From Candidatus Melainabacteria bacterium (GTDB lineage Bacteria > Cyanobacteriota > Vampirovibrionia > Obscuribacterales > Obscuribacteraceae): 64,000 bases of DNA. The notes under the pieces are model-generated. The model had not been told where the DNA came from. It made no database searches and saw only the letters and a program-made list of their open reading frames with translations. Below, piece by piece: positions 53,131 through 62,038 of this stretch; positions within the stretch are counted from its first letter, which is position 1; each line of letters starts with the position of its first letter. The position numbers and the translations under genes are program-made. The DNA lies in assembly GCA_016716405.1 (NCBI GenBank), contig JADJWK010000001.1:620001-684000 (forward strand), given 5' to 3'.

Positions 53131-54207
53131 CTACGACGCTCTGCGTCGGGTGAAGCTGCCGCGCATGAACAATCCGACCAGAAGAATCAGGGCGATGCCC
53201 AGTGGGTACTGGAACACCGGATCCTCCTTCGTGTCGGTTTTGGTGGCCCCTAGCTTGGCTGCCCACTTGATGTCGAGCTTGCCACCGCCATTGGGGTCGA
53301 GCATGATGCGCTCGGCGCCGGTCTGTGCAGCCAGAGCCTCGATTGCGCCTGCGTCCACGGAGGTCATGACGACCTGCCCGTCCTGAGCATACTGACCGAC
53401 CAGGTTGCCCTGGGCGTTGTACTCGGGGATGGCCGTGGGCGTGGTGGAGCCGATACCCACAATGATCATGCGGATGCCCTGCTCCTGAATCTTGGCGACA
53501 ACTTCGAGGAGTTGCTTATCGTCACCGGTGAAACCACCGTCGGTGCACAGCAGGATCACCTGCTGGCGACCGTCAATCTTGTCCCGCTGGAACATCTCCA
53601 GGGCCTTGGCGAGACCTTCGGCGTAGTCGGAGCCGCCACCAGGGGCGTTGCCGACTTTCATCCAGTTCTCCATGACCCATCTGGTAGCGGTCCAGTCGTC
53701 GGTGAGCGGCACCTGCTCGAAACCGTTACCGGAGTAGGTCACGATCCCGAGCTGGTTGCCTGCGATGGCGGGCATCACCTGCTCGCGAAGCACGAGCTTC
53801 ACGTAGTCCAGGCGTCCGCCGTAAGGGCCGGGGACCAGGTGCGGAGCGACGCCGTCCTTGGGGGGCATGACGGAGCGGTAGTCTTCCGCTGCCATGCTCT
53901 TGGACACATCGACAACCGCGATCACCTGCAGCGACCCTGCCTTGACAGAGGCCGGCAGGGACGAGGTGACCGGACCAGCGGCGGCGGCGACCAGGAGGGT
54001 CACCACCAGGGTCCAGGCCCCGGCGATAAGGGCTTCGCCGGCCAGAGTCAGCGGCTTGGTATATCGCCCGACGAGCGTTTCCTCACCGTAGGCTTCCCGG
54101 CTGCGCTTCCTGAGCGTGTAGCTCAGGTAGCACAGACCGAGGACAGCCGGCACCAGAAGTGCCAGGTACTGGAAATACTGCGGGCGCATGAAGGATACGT
54201 CGAACAT
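53131..54207 (-). CDS. VWA-domain membrane protein (BatA/MxaC-like), second
   Basis: The 358-residue protein has N-terminal transmembrane segments (about 12-30 and 55-75), a VWA domain with the metal-ion-dependent adhesion site DVSKSM near residue 95, and a C-terminal membrane helix (about 335-352) with a short basic tail. It should bind a partner on the outer side of the membrane. It follows the TPR gene by 15 bp. Confidence 0.92.
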   Translation of the reverse strand: MFDVSFMRPQYFQYLALLVPAVLGLCYLSYTLRKRSREAYGEETLVGRYTKPLTLAGEALIAGAWTLVVTLLVAAAAGPVTSSLPASVKAGSLQVIAVVDVSKSMAAEDYRSVMPPKDGVAPHLVPGPYGGRLDYVKLVLREQVMPAIAGNQLGIVTYSGNGFEQVPLTDDWTATRWVMENWMKVGNAPGGGSDYAEGLAKALEMFQRDKIDGRQQVILLCTDGGFTGDDKQLLEVVAKIQEQGIRMIIVGIGSTTPTAIPEYNAQGNLVGQYAQDGQVVMTSVDAGAIEALAAQTGAERIMLDPNGGGKLDIKWAAKLGATKTDTKEDPVFQYPLGIALILLVGLFMRGSFTRRRAS

Positions 54208-54222
54208 GGTTAGTCCTCCAGG

Positions 54223-54828
54223 TTAGATTGCCTTCCTGTCGCCCTTGCCCGGAAGCTGTCCGGGCTGATCGCCAGGCTTCTGCTTCTTGGGATCGCCGTC
54301 TCCCGGCTGGGGCTGTCCGTCGCCTTTCCCTTCGCCCTCGGCCAGCTGCTTGTTGTTCTTGAACAGCAGCTCGAGGTCGTACTTGACGGTCTTTGCCGCC
54401 TCGGAGAGGCGCAGCTCGTCGTCCTGGGAGAGGTTCTGGAAACCGGTGAGGTTCTCGTAGTTGTTGCCGGGGTTGAGCCGGAGCGACTCCTTGAACGCCT
54501 CCACCGCTTCTTTGCCCTTGCGCAGGTGCAGATAGGCTTTCGCCTTCTGGAAGCTGGCGTAGGCAGCCAGCTCGCGATCCGGTCGAGGGTAGATGAAGCG
54601 TTCGGCCCAGTTGTCCTGAGCGCGAAGCTTGTAGTTCGCCAGCGAGCGGTCGAAGTAGCGGACCGCCTCCTCCGCGTTACCGGTGCGGTACGCGGCGACG
54701 CCGGCGTTGTACAGCTGCACCTGGCTATCGGGCCAGGTGAGCAACTGGTAGCCGAGACCGAGGCACAGCAAGCCGGCCAGGATCGTAACTACCCATCGGG
54801 CCTTTGGCCGAAAACTAGTTAGTCTCAT
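54223..54828 (-). CDS. TPR membrane protein (BatC/MxaK position)
   Basis: The 201-residue protein has an N-terminal membrane segment (about 12-32), two or three TPR-like repeats (YNAGVAAYRTGNAEEAVRYF and the following) and a Gly/Gln/Lys/Pro-rich low-complexity tail (about 160-201). BatC-type TPR proteins and MxaK occupy this place between VWA genes in related operons. Confidence 0.82.
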   Translation of the reverse strand: MRLTSFRPKARWVVTILAGLLCLGLGYQLLTWPDSQVQLYNAGVAAYRTGNAEEAVRYFDRSLANYKLRAQDNWAERFIYPRPDRELAAYASFQKAKAYLHLRKGKEAVEAFKESLRLNPGNNYENLTGFQNLSQDDELRLSEAAKTVKYDLELLFKNNKQLAEGEGKGDGQPQPGDGDPKKQKPGDQPGQLPGKGDRKAI

Positions 54829-54845
54829 TTTGCGGCTCCTTATGC

Positions 54846-55844
54846 CTAGTTGGCTTCTCGCACGAGAGCGCTGCCGACCAAGAACAGGATGGCGGCGGCG
54901 ATACCGGCGAGAATGAAGTATTGATAGATGTCCAGGAAGGAAAGGGACTTCTCCTGGTACACCTGGGATTTTTCGAGCTCGTCGATGCGAGCGAGACCCT
55001 GGCGCATTTGCTCGGCATCACCGACGGTGATGACGATGCCGCCCGAGGCCTCGGTGAGCTTCCGCAAGTCCTGGGTGCTCGAGCTCCCCTTGACCCAGCT
55101 GTCGCCGACGCCAAGGATGTAGAGCTTGATGTTGAGCTCCCGGAACTCAGCCATGATTTCGGTGAAACGCTGGTCCGAGATGGAGGACTCACCGTCGGTG
55201 ACCATGACGAGGATCTTGGAGCGGGCTTGACCCAGCTCCCGGAAGTGCTCGATAGAAGCCTGGATCGGCCCCATCTTGCTGTTCTTCCCGTCACCGTCGA
55301 AGTTGGTGCCTCCACCGTTGTACTTGCTCATCCCGACGTTCTTGTACTTGATGACCCGGAGGTCGCGGGAGAGAGGCCAGCTGTAATACACCTCGTCATC
55401 GAAAAGCAGGAGACCGACGCGGTCTCCACTGCGAAGGTCGATGAATGCATCGATAGCCCTCTCGGCCACTTCGATGATTTTGTAGCCGTCCGGCTTCTTG
55501 TCCCCTTCGCCCTCGACGAACTGTACCTGGGCGGGGTCCTGGATTTTGCCGGAGGTCATCGAGCCAGAGATGTCGGCAGCGATGATCACATCGCGCGCAT
55601 CAAAAACCTCTTTCTCGCCCACATTCGGCAGCTGAGGCCGAGCGAGAGCGATGATCAGCAGGACCCAGAAGGCGACCAGAAGGACGACGGGGATTCTGCC
55701 GATAAACGGGACTTTCTTGACGTTGGCATGGATGTCCAACTGCGAATGCCCCAAAGCCTTCCTGCGCCGAGATGCCAGCCAGAGGACCGGCAGAATCGCG
55801 GCAACCAGGAAAAGCATGTACGGATTGGCGAATGTGAACGGCAT
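54846..55844 (-). CDS. VWA-domain membrane protein (BatA/MxaL-like), first
   Basis: The 332-residue protein has two N-terminal membrane segments (about 5-22 and 52-70), a VWA domain with adhesion site ADISGSM near residue 92, and a C-terminal helix (about 305-325). The architecture is that of BatA/aerotolerance operon proteins. It is the first gene of the operon. No clear promoter is seen in the long upstream region. Its stop lies 17 bp before the TPR gene. Confidence 0.93.
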   Translation of the reverse strand: MPFTFANPYMLFLVAAILPVLWLASRRRKALGHSQLDIHANVKKVPFIGRIPVVLLVAFWVLLIIALARPQLPNVGEKEVFDARDVIIAADISGSMTSGKIQDPAQVQFVEGEGDKKPDGYKIIEVAERAIDAFIDLRSGDRVGLLLFDDEVYYSWPLSRDLRVIKYKNVGMSKYNGGGTNFDGDGKNSKMGPIQASIEHFRELGQARSKILVMVTDGESSISDQRFTEIMAEFRELNIKLYILGVGDSWVKGSSSTQDLRKLTEASGGIVITVGDAEQMRQGLARIDELEKSQVYQEKSLSFLDIYQYFILAGIAAAILFLVGSALVREAN

Positions 55845-57002
55845 GGTTTGTTAGCTCCGTTAACAAGAGTTAGCCAATGCAGAGTCGGGGTTCGACTCGG
55901 CTGGTGAGCTTTCTCAAGGCTGCGCCAGAAGATACGCAGAATGCATGCGCATCCGCGCAGACCGAATTCCACAGCAAGTGTTTCTCTGCCGGGGGGGAGC
56001 CGGGAGCAGAAATCGATGTATGCGCTATGGAATCTGGACTGAGCGGATGCTTGCTGGCGATTACCTTAAGGAAAGGTGAAAAGAGTACCCCGACCTTACA
56101 AAACCAGATGATCACGTCAAACCGGAAAAATTCTCATTCTCGGGATTTCCCGGTGTTAGCGGAGGTGTCCGAAAGCGGCTTTCCGCAATGAATACCGGTT
56201 AATGCGCTGGTGCTGACCTGCATCCGATCCTCGAAGCGCCCGTGTCATATACCTTTAGAGCAATAATGCATTCCGGAGCTGTTTCTAATTTTCAATACGT
56301 TCAAGTAGTCAGAGACTGGTAAAGAGGCTCTTCTTTATATTTACTATGACCAGCTTGATGTTTAGCGAAGCTATACAAAGACATACCGGTTTTCCAGATT
56401 GGCTCGGTCTAATCCTGTTGAGAAAGGCCGGTTTTTTGCACCACTTTTGATATTGCCGGTGATATCAGATTTCGTGCTTGTCGGCAGATATCAGGGTTGG
56501 TTTATTCACTTCTTTACAGGCTGGTTGTCGGGTTTTTCCCTTGTTAGCGAGGCTCGCGGAGGATCCAGGTTGGCTCAAAACGAGCCGTTTAGGCAGGTTA
56601 ATCTCCTGACATCTGTGGCGGTTAGAAGAGCCTATTTACTGGGTTTTCGGGATATTCATGAAGTATTTATGATAGCTAGCGCTAGGTTTTATTTTATAAG
56701 GGGTAGATAAAGGGTGTAGCGGAGAAATTGGAGTAAGTGGACCCCTGTTTGCTTTTGGGCGGTCGCCAAGGATGTAAACAAGTGTACAGGTAATACTTGC
56801 TTATCACGAACCCCGGAGCCTACTGTGCGGACGTTCTTCTTAAGACCCTTCCAGCTCAAGTTCGCTCTCTAACTCCTGCCCACACAGTAACGACAATTCC
56901 TGCTGCTCTTTCCCGCTCCATCTTTGTAGGGGCGAGAAGGAAGCCGGATATGGGACGAGACGAGCTGGATTCGGAAACCGCAGCATCACGGAGAAAGTTG
57001 CT
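55845..57002. other. 1.16-kb divergent intergenic region
   Basis: This region lies between the MoxR-VWA operon and the beta-helix gene and must hold both promoters. It is less GC-rich than the genes, especially 56240-56800. Short open frames exist on both strands, but none has a ribosome binding site and coding-like composition. No structured RNA is recognised. Confidence 0.5.
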
Positions 57003-57818
57003 ATGACCCAAAGAAAATCCGCTCAGGCGGTACGGGAAAGCTATTTGCCCATTGTCGCTCAGCTGATGGCTGACGTTGCCGCCGGCCGCAAGGTGGTGGT
57101 CCCGTGCTCCAATCAGACGTCCGACAGGGCAGTTCGCTTCCTTCTCAATCTCCTTGAGACGTCCACCGACGCTACCGCCGATAGCGAGACCATCCGAGCT
57201 ACTCTCCAGAGCGCTCTCGAGGTCGATTCGCTTCCCGGCGTCACTGTCGTCACCAGTGGCGTTCATCATCTCAAGGATTGTTTCGCCATCGTCACCGGCA
57301 ACGCCCGGGTGGAGATGGTCGGCACGGGGGTGCTTCTCGCCTATGGGAACGCCGTCGTCTTCGCTCGTGACCGGGTGTCGGTACACGCCACCGGGCACGC
57401 CCAGGTCAACCTCTACGACTATGTGCTGGCGTCCGTTGACGGCCACGTGCAAGTGAACAGCTATCAGTTCGTTACCGGGAACGCTTCGGGCAACGTCACG
57501 GGCAGAGCTCGCGGCAAGTCTCGCTGGACCGTCTCCGGTGATGCCTTCTTCGACACCTACGACAATGCCGTCGCCGACGCCGAAGGGAACGTCCAGCTCC
57601 GCAGCTACGGACGGTCCCGGGTGCGCAGTCACGGTGGTCATGTCGTGGCCCAGCTCTTCGAGGGCGCCAACGGCTGGTTCGGCGACGGCTCTCGTGTCGA
57701 GCTGAACGACTACTGTATCGCCTATGCACATCCCGGCGCGCAGACCACTCGCAAGAGCGGCTCGTCCAGGGTGATGCCCCTTCGTGCCGGCGAGGAGGCG
57801 AGCTGGGGTTCCGTCTAG
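57003..57818 (+). CDS. beta-helix repeat protein
   Basis: The first 80 residues are helical. From about residue 90 to 245 the protein is built of short strands with a spacing of about eight residues, such as GNARVEMVGTGVLLAYGNA, then VSVHATGHAQVNLYDYV, then GHVQVNSYQFVTGNA. This is the pattern of a right-handed beta helix with alternating small and hydrophobic residues. No enzyme site is seen. Similar repeats occur in phage and actinobacterial proteins of unknown role. It has no signal peptide. The ATG lacks a strong ribosome binding site (GAGAAAG). The small Cys-rich gene follows at 46 bp. Confidence 0.75.
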   Translation: MTQRKSAQAVRESYLPIVAQLMADVAAGRKVVVPCSNQTSDRAVRFLLNLLETSTDATADSETIRATLQSALEVDSLPGVTVVTSGVHHLKDCFAIVTGNARVEMVGTGVLLAYGNAVVFARDRVSVHATGHAQVNLYDYVLASVDGHVQVNSYQFVTGNASGNVTGRARGKSRWTVSGDAFFDTYDNAVADAEGNVQLRSYGRSRVRSHGGHVVAQLFEGANGWFGDGSRVELNDYCIAYAHPGAQTTRKSGSSRVMPLRAGEEASWGSV

Positions 57819-57864
57819 GACCCTTTCTCGACTCCTGGCACCTCTTAATCAGGAGGACAAGCCT

Positions 57865-58143
57865 ATGCCACTCACATGGCTCCTGAATCGATTCCGGAGG
57901 AAAGCAACCATGAATTCCGCAACCCAGCGTGAAGATGGGGTTCTCGATATGGGCTCGCCCCAGCAGATGGTCGGGCACTCCGGCTTCACACGGCATGCGG
58001 GCGGAGGCGAGTGCAGCACCTGTCACCAGGTGTTCGCCAGTCTCATGCCCGACGGCAAGTGTGCTGCTCACTCGCAGGTGACCATCACCGGCCAGCCTCT
58101 CGGCCAGCCGGGTTCCTGCGACAGCGGCTGCCATCGCAAGTAA
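57865..58143 (+). CDS. small Cys-rich protein (zinc-binding-like)
   Basis: The 92-residue protein has CSTCHQVF near residue 51-58, another Cys near 68, and ends in CDSGCHRK, so it carries five Cys and several His suited to bind zinc. The N-terminus is short and basic (MPLTWLLNRFRRK); an internal ATG at 57910 could also be used. AGGAGG lies 9 bp before ATG 57865. It follows the beta-helix gene and is followed by a terminator. Confidence 0.7.
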   Translation: MPLTWLLNRFRRKATMNSATQREDGVLDMGSPQQMVGHSGFTRHAGGGECSTCHQVFASLMPDGKCAAHSQVTITGQPLGQPGSCDSGCHRK

Positions 58144-58165
58144 TCTTCTAGCCCCGGGCTAGTTG

Positions 58166-58225
58166 CGAGGGCTCTGCCCGGCTCTTCTCCACCAGGAGAT
58201 TTGCCGGGCGAGCACCTCGTTTTTC
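58166..58225 (+). terminator. terminator of the beta-helix gene pair
   Basis: CGAGG, GCTC and GCCCGGC pair in order with GCCGGGC, GAGC and CCTCG, followed by TTTTTCT, 22 bp after the stop. Confidence 0.85.
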
Positions 58226-58307
58226 TGAGCGGAAGATACTATGTGATATGGTAAAACTCCGTCTCCCTGTAAACAACGATAGCATATAATAGTAAAGATC
58301 AGGAAAA

Positions 58308-58349
58308 GACAACGCTACGATGGCCTGTTGGACCCATGGTAGCGTTGTC
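58308..58349 (-). terminator. terminator of the prkA operon
   Basis: GACAACGCTAC pairs perfectly with GTAGCGTTGTC, and CTTTTCCTG follows on the minus strand, about 95 bp past the last gene. Confidence 0.8.
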
Positions 58350-58367
58350 AGCGAAACACAGTCTGGT

Positions 58368-58415
58368 GGTGCGTCGGGAGGGCGGAGCCGAAGCTCTGGC
58401 CCAACCCGACGCACC
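58368..58415 (-). other. stem-loop between last prkA-operon gene and terminator
   Basis: GGTGCGTCGGG and CCCGACGCACC form an 11-bp perfect stem with a 26-base loop, 30 bp after the stop and just before the terminator. No T run follows. Confidence 0.75.
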
Positions 58416-58444
58416 CGGGGAGGCAGCGTACCTCTATAAGAGGA

Positions 58445-58996
58445 TTACTGCTTCACCTCCACCGTGACCTTCCAGGTCTTCGGGTTGGACACCGAGGACC
58501 AGCGCGAACTGGAGACCTGCTCCAGCTCGATGGCGGCGTCCGGGTCGGACTTGTTCAGGTCGAAGTACATCTCGAGCGTGGCGTGGCGTCCACCGCCCTC
58601 GGTCACGAGACGCGAGGCGACGTGCCGCACGCCATAGGAGAGGCGCGAGACCTCCCAGGTGAGACCCGAGAAGCGGTCGATGGTGAACTGCGCAAGCACC
58701 TGTTCGCCGACATACATGCCTTCGACGTGGGTGCCGCTGTCCTGCTCGAAAACGCGCACGAACTGCTTGTCCGTGGGGACGGTCACCGAGGGATGTCCGT
58801 GGAGGGGACCCCAGCACCAGGCGCAGAACTCGAAGTGTTCGGCGCAGGCGTCACACAGGGTGAAGTTGGGGCTGTCCGTCCAGGGCACGTGTGCGCTGGG
58901 AAGCTGAGACTGCTGAACATGACTTGCTGCCTGGCAAGTTCCCCGCACCGAGGTGTCGGGTTTCTTTTCCTGGCAGGTTGAACAGAGCTTTGCCAT
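58445..58996 (-). CDS. zinc-finger plus chagasin-like domain protein
   Basis: The 183-residue protein starts with Cys pairs (CSTC near 5-8, C near 21, CDAC near 48-51, CAWC near 58-61) that look like zinc ribbons. The C-terminal 110 residues resemble the I42 chagasin fold: VGEQVLAQFTIDRFSGLTWEV aligns with the family pattern VGD-x-x-x-x-x-L-x-x-NPTTGY-x-W, and a closing strand pair LEMYFDL, then IELE, matches. Chagasins inhibit cysteine proteases; this assignment is inference from pattern only. It is the last gene of the prkA operon. Confidence 0.65.
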   Translation of the reverse strand: MAKLCSTCQEKKPDTSVRGTCQAASHVQQSQLPSAHVPWTDSPNFTLCDACAEHFEFCAWCWGPLHGHPSVTVPTDKQFVRVFEQDSGTHVEGMYVGEQVLAQFTIDRFSGLTWEVSRLSYGVRHVASRLVTEGGGRHATLEMYFDLNKSDPDAAIELEQVSSSRWSSVSNPKTWKVTVEVKQ

Positions 58997-59034
58997 AGGT
59001 TGAACCTCCGGTTAGGTTTGTCCTCGCTTGGGAC

Positions 59035-60063
59035 CTAGCGATGCCGGTGCTTGAGACCGCAGCCGACGTCGCAACGGGTCGAGCCGCCGAGCTCGCTCTC
59101 GAAACCCTCTTCGATCATGAACTGCTTCATCGCGTCCTTCGAAGGAACGATGATGCGTCCCATGACCTGAGCCATCACCTTGTTGTGGACATCCCAGGGG
59201 TTGAGCTGGAACATCACATAGGTGAAGCCGTCCGGGTTCGAGGGCACGCCCTCGGGGCTCTCTTCCTGAATCATGCGCACACCGACTGCCAGAAGCCCGT
59301 GGCTGGGAGCCCAGGACCGCGACAGGGTGAGCGGGTTGACTTCATCAGGAGCGCTGGAAGAAGGTTCGGATGCCGCGACTGCGGCAACGACGGGATTGTC
59401 CCCGCCGTCCGAATCGTGACTCGGCTCGCCGCCTTCGACCTTGTCCGGAGACTGGGAGGCCAGAGCGGTGAGCGCCTCGATGGCGTCGGCCTGGGTCGGG
59501 CGATCGTCGTCGGTGACCGGCGCCTGGGGAACGAAGCCGTACTTGGCGAGGTCGATGTCGACCTTCACCTCTTCGACGGGTTCGCCTTCGCCCTTGTCCA
59601 GCGACGAAAGCGCCGGCGGGCTCTGCATGGTTCCCGGATGGAGCTGCTCGCGGATGTAATCCTCGAGGCTCAGGTCACCGGTGTAGGCCTCGAACTTGAA
59701 AGCCTTGCCTTCCGCGTCCTGGGTCAGGTAGTGCGGTTGGGGGCTCTCCACCATCTTCTGGCGGAGCATCGGGTCCATGCCGGCGGCGTTGGGCAGCTCG
59801 TAGGGACGCAGGGTCGTCTGGAGGAGCTCCCTCCCGTCGAGGAGGATGCGCACCTCGAGGGCCTGGCGGGCGCCGATGACGACACCGAAGTTGCCGTGGC
59901 CGACCATGCGGAAGTGGTTGGGCGGGTAGCCCTTCACGTCAAAACCGAAAGCGGGCATGCGGTTGCCGCCGAGGACTCCGACCATCACGTGTCGGGCGAA
60001 GCCACCCTTGTCGACGACAACCAGCCCGTTCGGAAGAGCGGGGATGCCTTTGTTCATCTTCAT
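59035..60063 (-). CDS. unrecognised protein of the prkA-spoVR operon
   Basis: The 342-residue protein has no signal peptide. Two conserved-looking parts (about 1-130 and 255-342) are joined by a low-complexity linker rich in Ser, Asp, Pro and Ala (about 165-250). The C-terminus is Cys/His-rich (CDVGCGLKHRHR), similar to the CDSGC end of the 57865-58143 protein. ATG 60063 is chosen because AAGGAG lies 7 bp upstream. It lies between spoVR and the zinc-finger gene and is probably functionally linked to them. Confidence 0.7.
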   Translation of the reverse strand: MKMNKGIPALPNGLVVVDKGGFARHVMVGVLGGNRMPAFGFDVKGYPPNHFRMVGHGNFGVVIGARQALEVRILLDGRELLQTTLRPYELPNAAGMDPMLRQKMVESPQPHYLTQDAEGKAFKFEAYTGDLSLEDYIREQLHPGTMQSPPALSSLDKGEGEPVEEVKVDIDLAKYGFVPQAPVTDDDRPTQADAIEALTALASQSPDKVEGGEPSHDSDGGDNPVVAAVAASEPSSSAPDEVNPLTLSRSWAPSHGLLAVGVRMIQEESPEGVPSNPDGFTYVMFQLNPWDVHNKVMAQVMGRIIVPSKDAMKQFMIEEGFESELGGSTRCDVGCGLKHRHR

Positions 60064-60112
60064 ACTGAATCTCCTTAGCTGATAAGGTAATTGCCAGTTA
60101 GAACAGCGACGA

Positions 60113-60138
60113 GGGCGCAAGCCTTGCAGCCTGCGCCC
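60113..60138 (-). other. intercistronic stem-loop after spoVR
   Basis: GGGCGCA and TGCGCCC enclose a small inner GC stem in the 97-bp gap between spoVR and the 342-residue gene. Confidence 0.65.
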
Positions 60139-60160
60139 CCGAAGCACTGTTACCGGCGGC

Positions 60161-62026
60161 TTACAGCCAGCGCTCCTTGACGGTCTTGCCGTTGTCGCAG
60201 GAGTACTGGTACGGACGCGGCGGACCCCACGGACGCCCGTAAGCGTCGGTGAGGATCTCCATGGTCAGGAGCCTGACCGCGTCACCACAGAGCCGCCAGA
60301 AGTACCGCAGCGTCTGCCGCGCATAGCCCTGGCGAAGCGGACCGAAGTCCGGGTCGAACTCGTGACGGAGAGTCCAGGTCTGCGCGTTGTTGTGCCGGCC
60401 GGTGTCGACGATCTTGATGTTGGGCAGCGCCTGCAGCCCCGTGCGGAGCAGCATCTGACGCTTGAAGGCGTGCTTGTCCTGGTCGTAGGCGGCAACCGTC
60501 TGGATGATTTGCATCATCTGCATCAGCACCACCTGCGAAGCCGGGAACTTGGGCGCGCCGTACCCGAAGAAGCCGAGCCAGTCAGCCATCTGGATCTGGT
60601 TCATCCAGACCGAGACGACTTCGAACATCTCCTCGAGGGTCTCCGGGAGCCGGTCGCCCTCGAAGATGTAGTTCGGGTCCCAGCGGACCTGCTTGAGGTG
60701 ACCGTTGATCACCATGATCATCTTCTTGACCCAGCCCAGCGCCTTCTTGTGGAGGGACTCGAAGAAGTCCTCCGTGAGGAAGGTGTAGAACAGGCGCTGG
60801 TCGTCGAAGTGGTCCATGACTTCCAGCAGATAACTGCGGTCCCACTTGTCCACTTCCACCGTCTTCACCTCGTCGGTCTCCACCAGGTCACCCGCGATGC
60901 GATCGGGGTAATTGCCGGTGGCGATGTCCTCGGCGGTGAGCAGCTTCAGCCGGTTGTAGGTCACGGTTTCCTTGCCGATGACCCGGCTGTGCTTCCGGTC
61001 GATGTAGTCGATGATCGCTTCGCCCAGCGCGTAGGGGTCGCTGTACCAGTAGATCGGCCACGCGTCGTGCATGGTGTCATAGGCGGCAGCGTCGAGCATC
61101 TTGTCCATGCCCAGGCGGATCATGTCCAGCTCGGGCTCGTGCGGGATGCGCCGGTCGACAAAGTGCGAGACGCCTTCGTGGAGGGTCTTGGTGCGGCCCA
61201 CCACCTGGGTGCTGTAGCGGTTTTCGAAGCGGGTCATCTCGATGATGCGCCGCGCCTCGTCCGGCAGATGCTTGGTGTTGTCCGGGTCCATCAGGAAGCC
61301 CAGCAGGTCGCCGGTGGGCATGATCGGGTGGCAGGAGAGGTGACGGACCGTGTCGCGGATGTCATCCTCGATGGCCTTGCGGTCGGGCTCGGTCTTGGCC
61401 AGCGTCCAGGCATGCTTCAGGTTCTCGAGCTTTTCCTCGAGCTCCTTGCGCATCTCGGAGTCGGTGGGCTGTCCGACAGGCGTCGGCAGCGGTCCGGAGT
61501 AGTTCTCCAGCGCGTGAGCCGCGTCGGCATAGTACTCGTACCGGTCCCAACCCCACTCCTTGGGATTCTCGACCAGGCTGCGGACGAAGGCTTCGTCCTG
61601 GGCGAACCGATAGAGGGCGGTCGCCTGCTCGGTCTCCCGGTGCCAGCGGTTGTTGGTGAACAGGTGAACGTGACCCAGCCACGCGTGGATGATCACGTGG
61701 ATGTGCATGACCAGGTCATTGGTCGAACCGAGGACGACTTCAGCCGGGTCCGAGATCGTTGCGAACTCGAACACGTGGCCGCCCTGGCCGCGCTGACGGC
61801 TCTGCTGAGCCGCCTTGCCGTACCACCACGCCGGGCGGCTGACGCCGACACCGAGCGGGTAGACGAGGTCGTCGAGGACCTGCTGGTCCGACTTGAGACG
61901 GAAGATCGCGCGGCACGGGTCGAGCCCGTACCGCTTTCCAACTGCCAGGATCCGCGGAACCATGATGTTCAGGTTGCGGACTACCTGGGCTTCCTGGGGA
62001 TTGGAAGTCAGAATTTTCGTATCCAT
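60161..62026 (-). CDS. spoVR: SpoVR-family protein (YcgB-like)
   Basis: The 621-residue protein shows the SpoVR hallmark HAWLGHVHLFTNN near residue 113 (compare the family HAAFGHNHFFKNN), the N-terminal region with YPLGVGVSRPAWWYGK, and the C-terminal YFWRLCGDAVRLLTME. SpoVR was named for Bacillus spore cortex formation, but most carriers do not sporulate, and the genes travel with prkA and yhbH in many bacteria. It is longer than typical YcgB (about 510). No enzymatic function is established. It follows yhbH by 12 bp. Confidence 0.9.
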   Translation of the reverse strand: MDTKILTSNPQEAQVVRNLNIMVPRILAVGKRYGLDPCRAIFRLKSDQQVLDDLVYPLGVGVSRPAWWYGKAAQQSRQRGQGGHVFEFATISDPAEVVLGSTNDLVMHIHVIIHAWLGHVHLFTNNRWHRETEQATALYRFAQDEAFVRSLVENPKEWGWDRYEYYADAAHALENYSGPLPTPVGQPTDSEMRKELEEKLENLKHAWTLAKTEPDRKAIEDDIRDTVRHLSCHPIMPTGDLLGFLMDPDNTKHLPDEARRIIEMTRFENRYSTQVVGRTKTLHEGVSHFVDRRIPHEPELDMIRLGMDKMLDAAAYDTMHDAWPIYWYSDPYALGEAIIDYIDRKHSRVIGKETVTYNRLKLLTAEDIATGNYPDRIAGDLVETDEVKTVEVDKWDRSYLLEVMDHFDDQRLFYTFLTEDFFESLHKKALGWVKKMIMVINGHLKQVRWDPNYIFEGDRLPETLEEMFEVVSVWMNQIQMADWLGFFGYGAPKFPASQVVLMQMMQIIQTVAAYDQDKHAFKRQMLLRTGLQALPNIKIVDTGRHNNAQTWTLRHEFDPDFGPLRQGYARQTLRYFWRLCGDAVRLLTMEILTDAYGRPWGPPRPYQYSCDNGKTVKERWL

Positions 62027-62038
62027 AGTCGCAACTCC

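Noticed and set aside
56399..56710. 103-codon open frame in the long intergenic region
   Set aside because: No ribosome binding site, composition unlike neighbouring genes, no motif; the region is simply A/T-richer.
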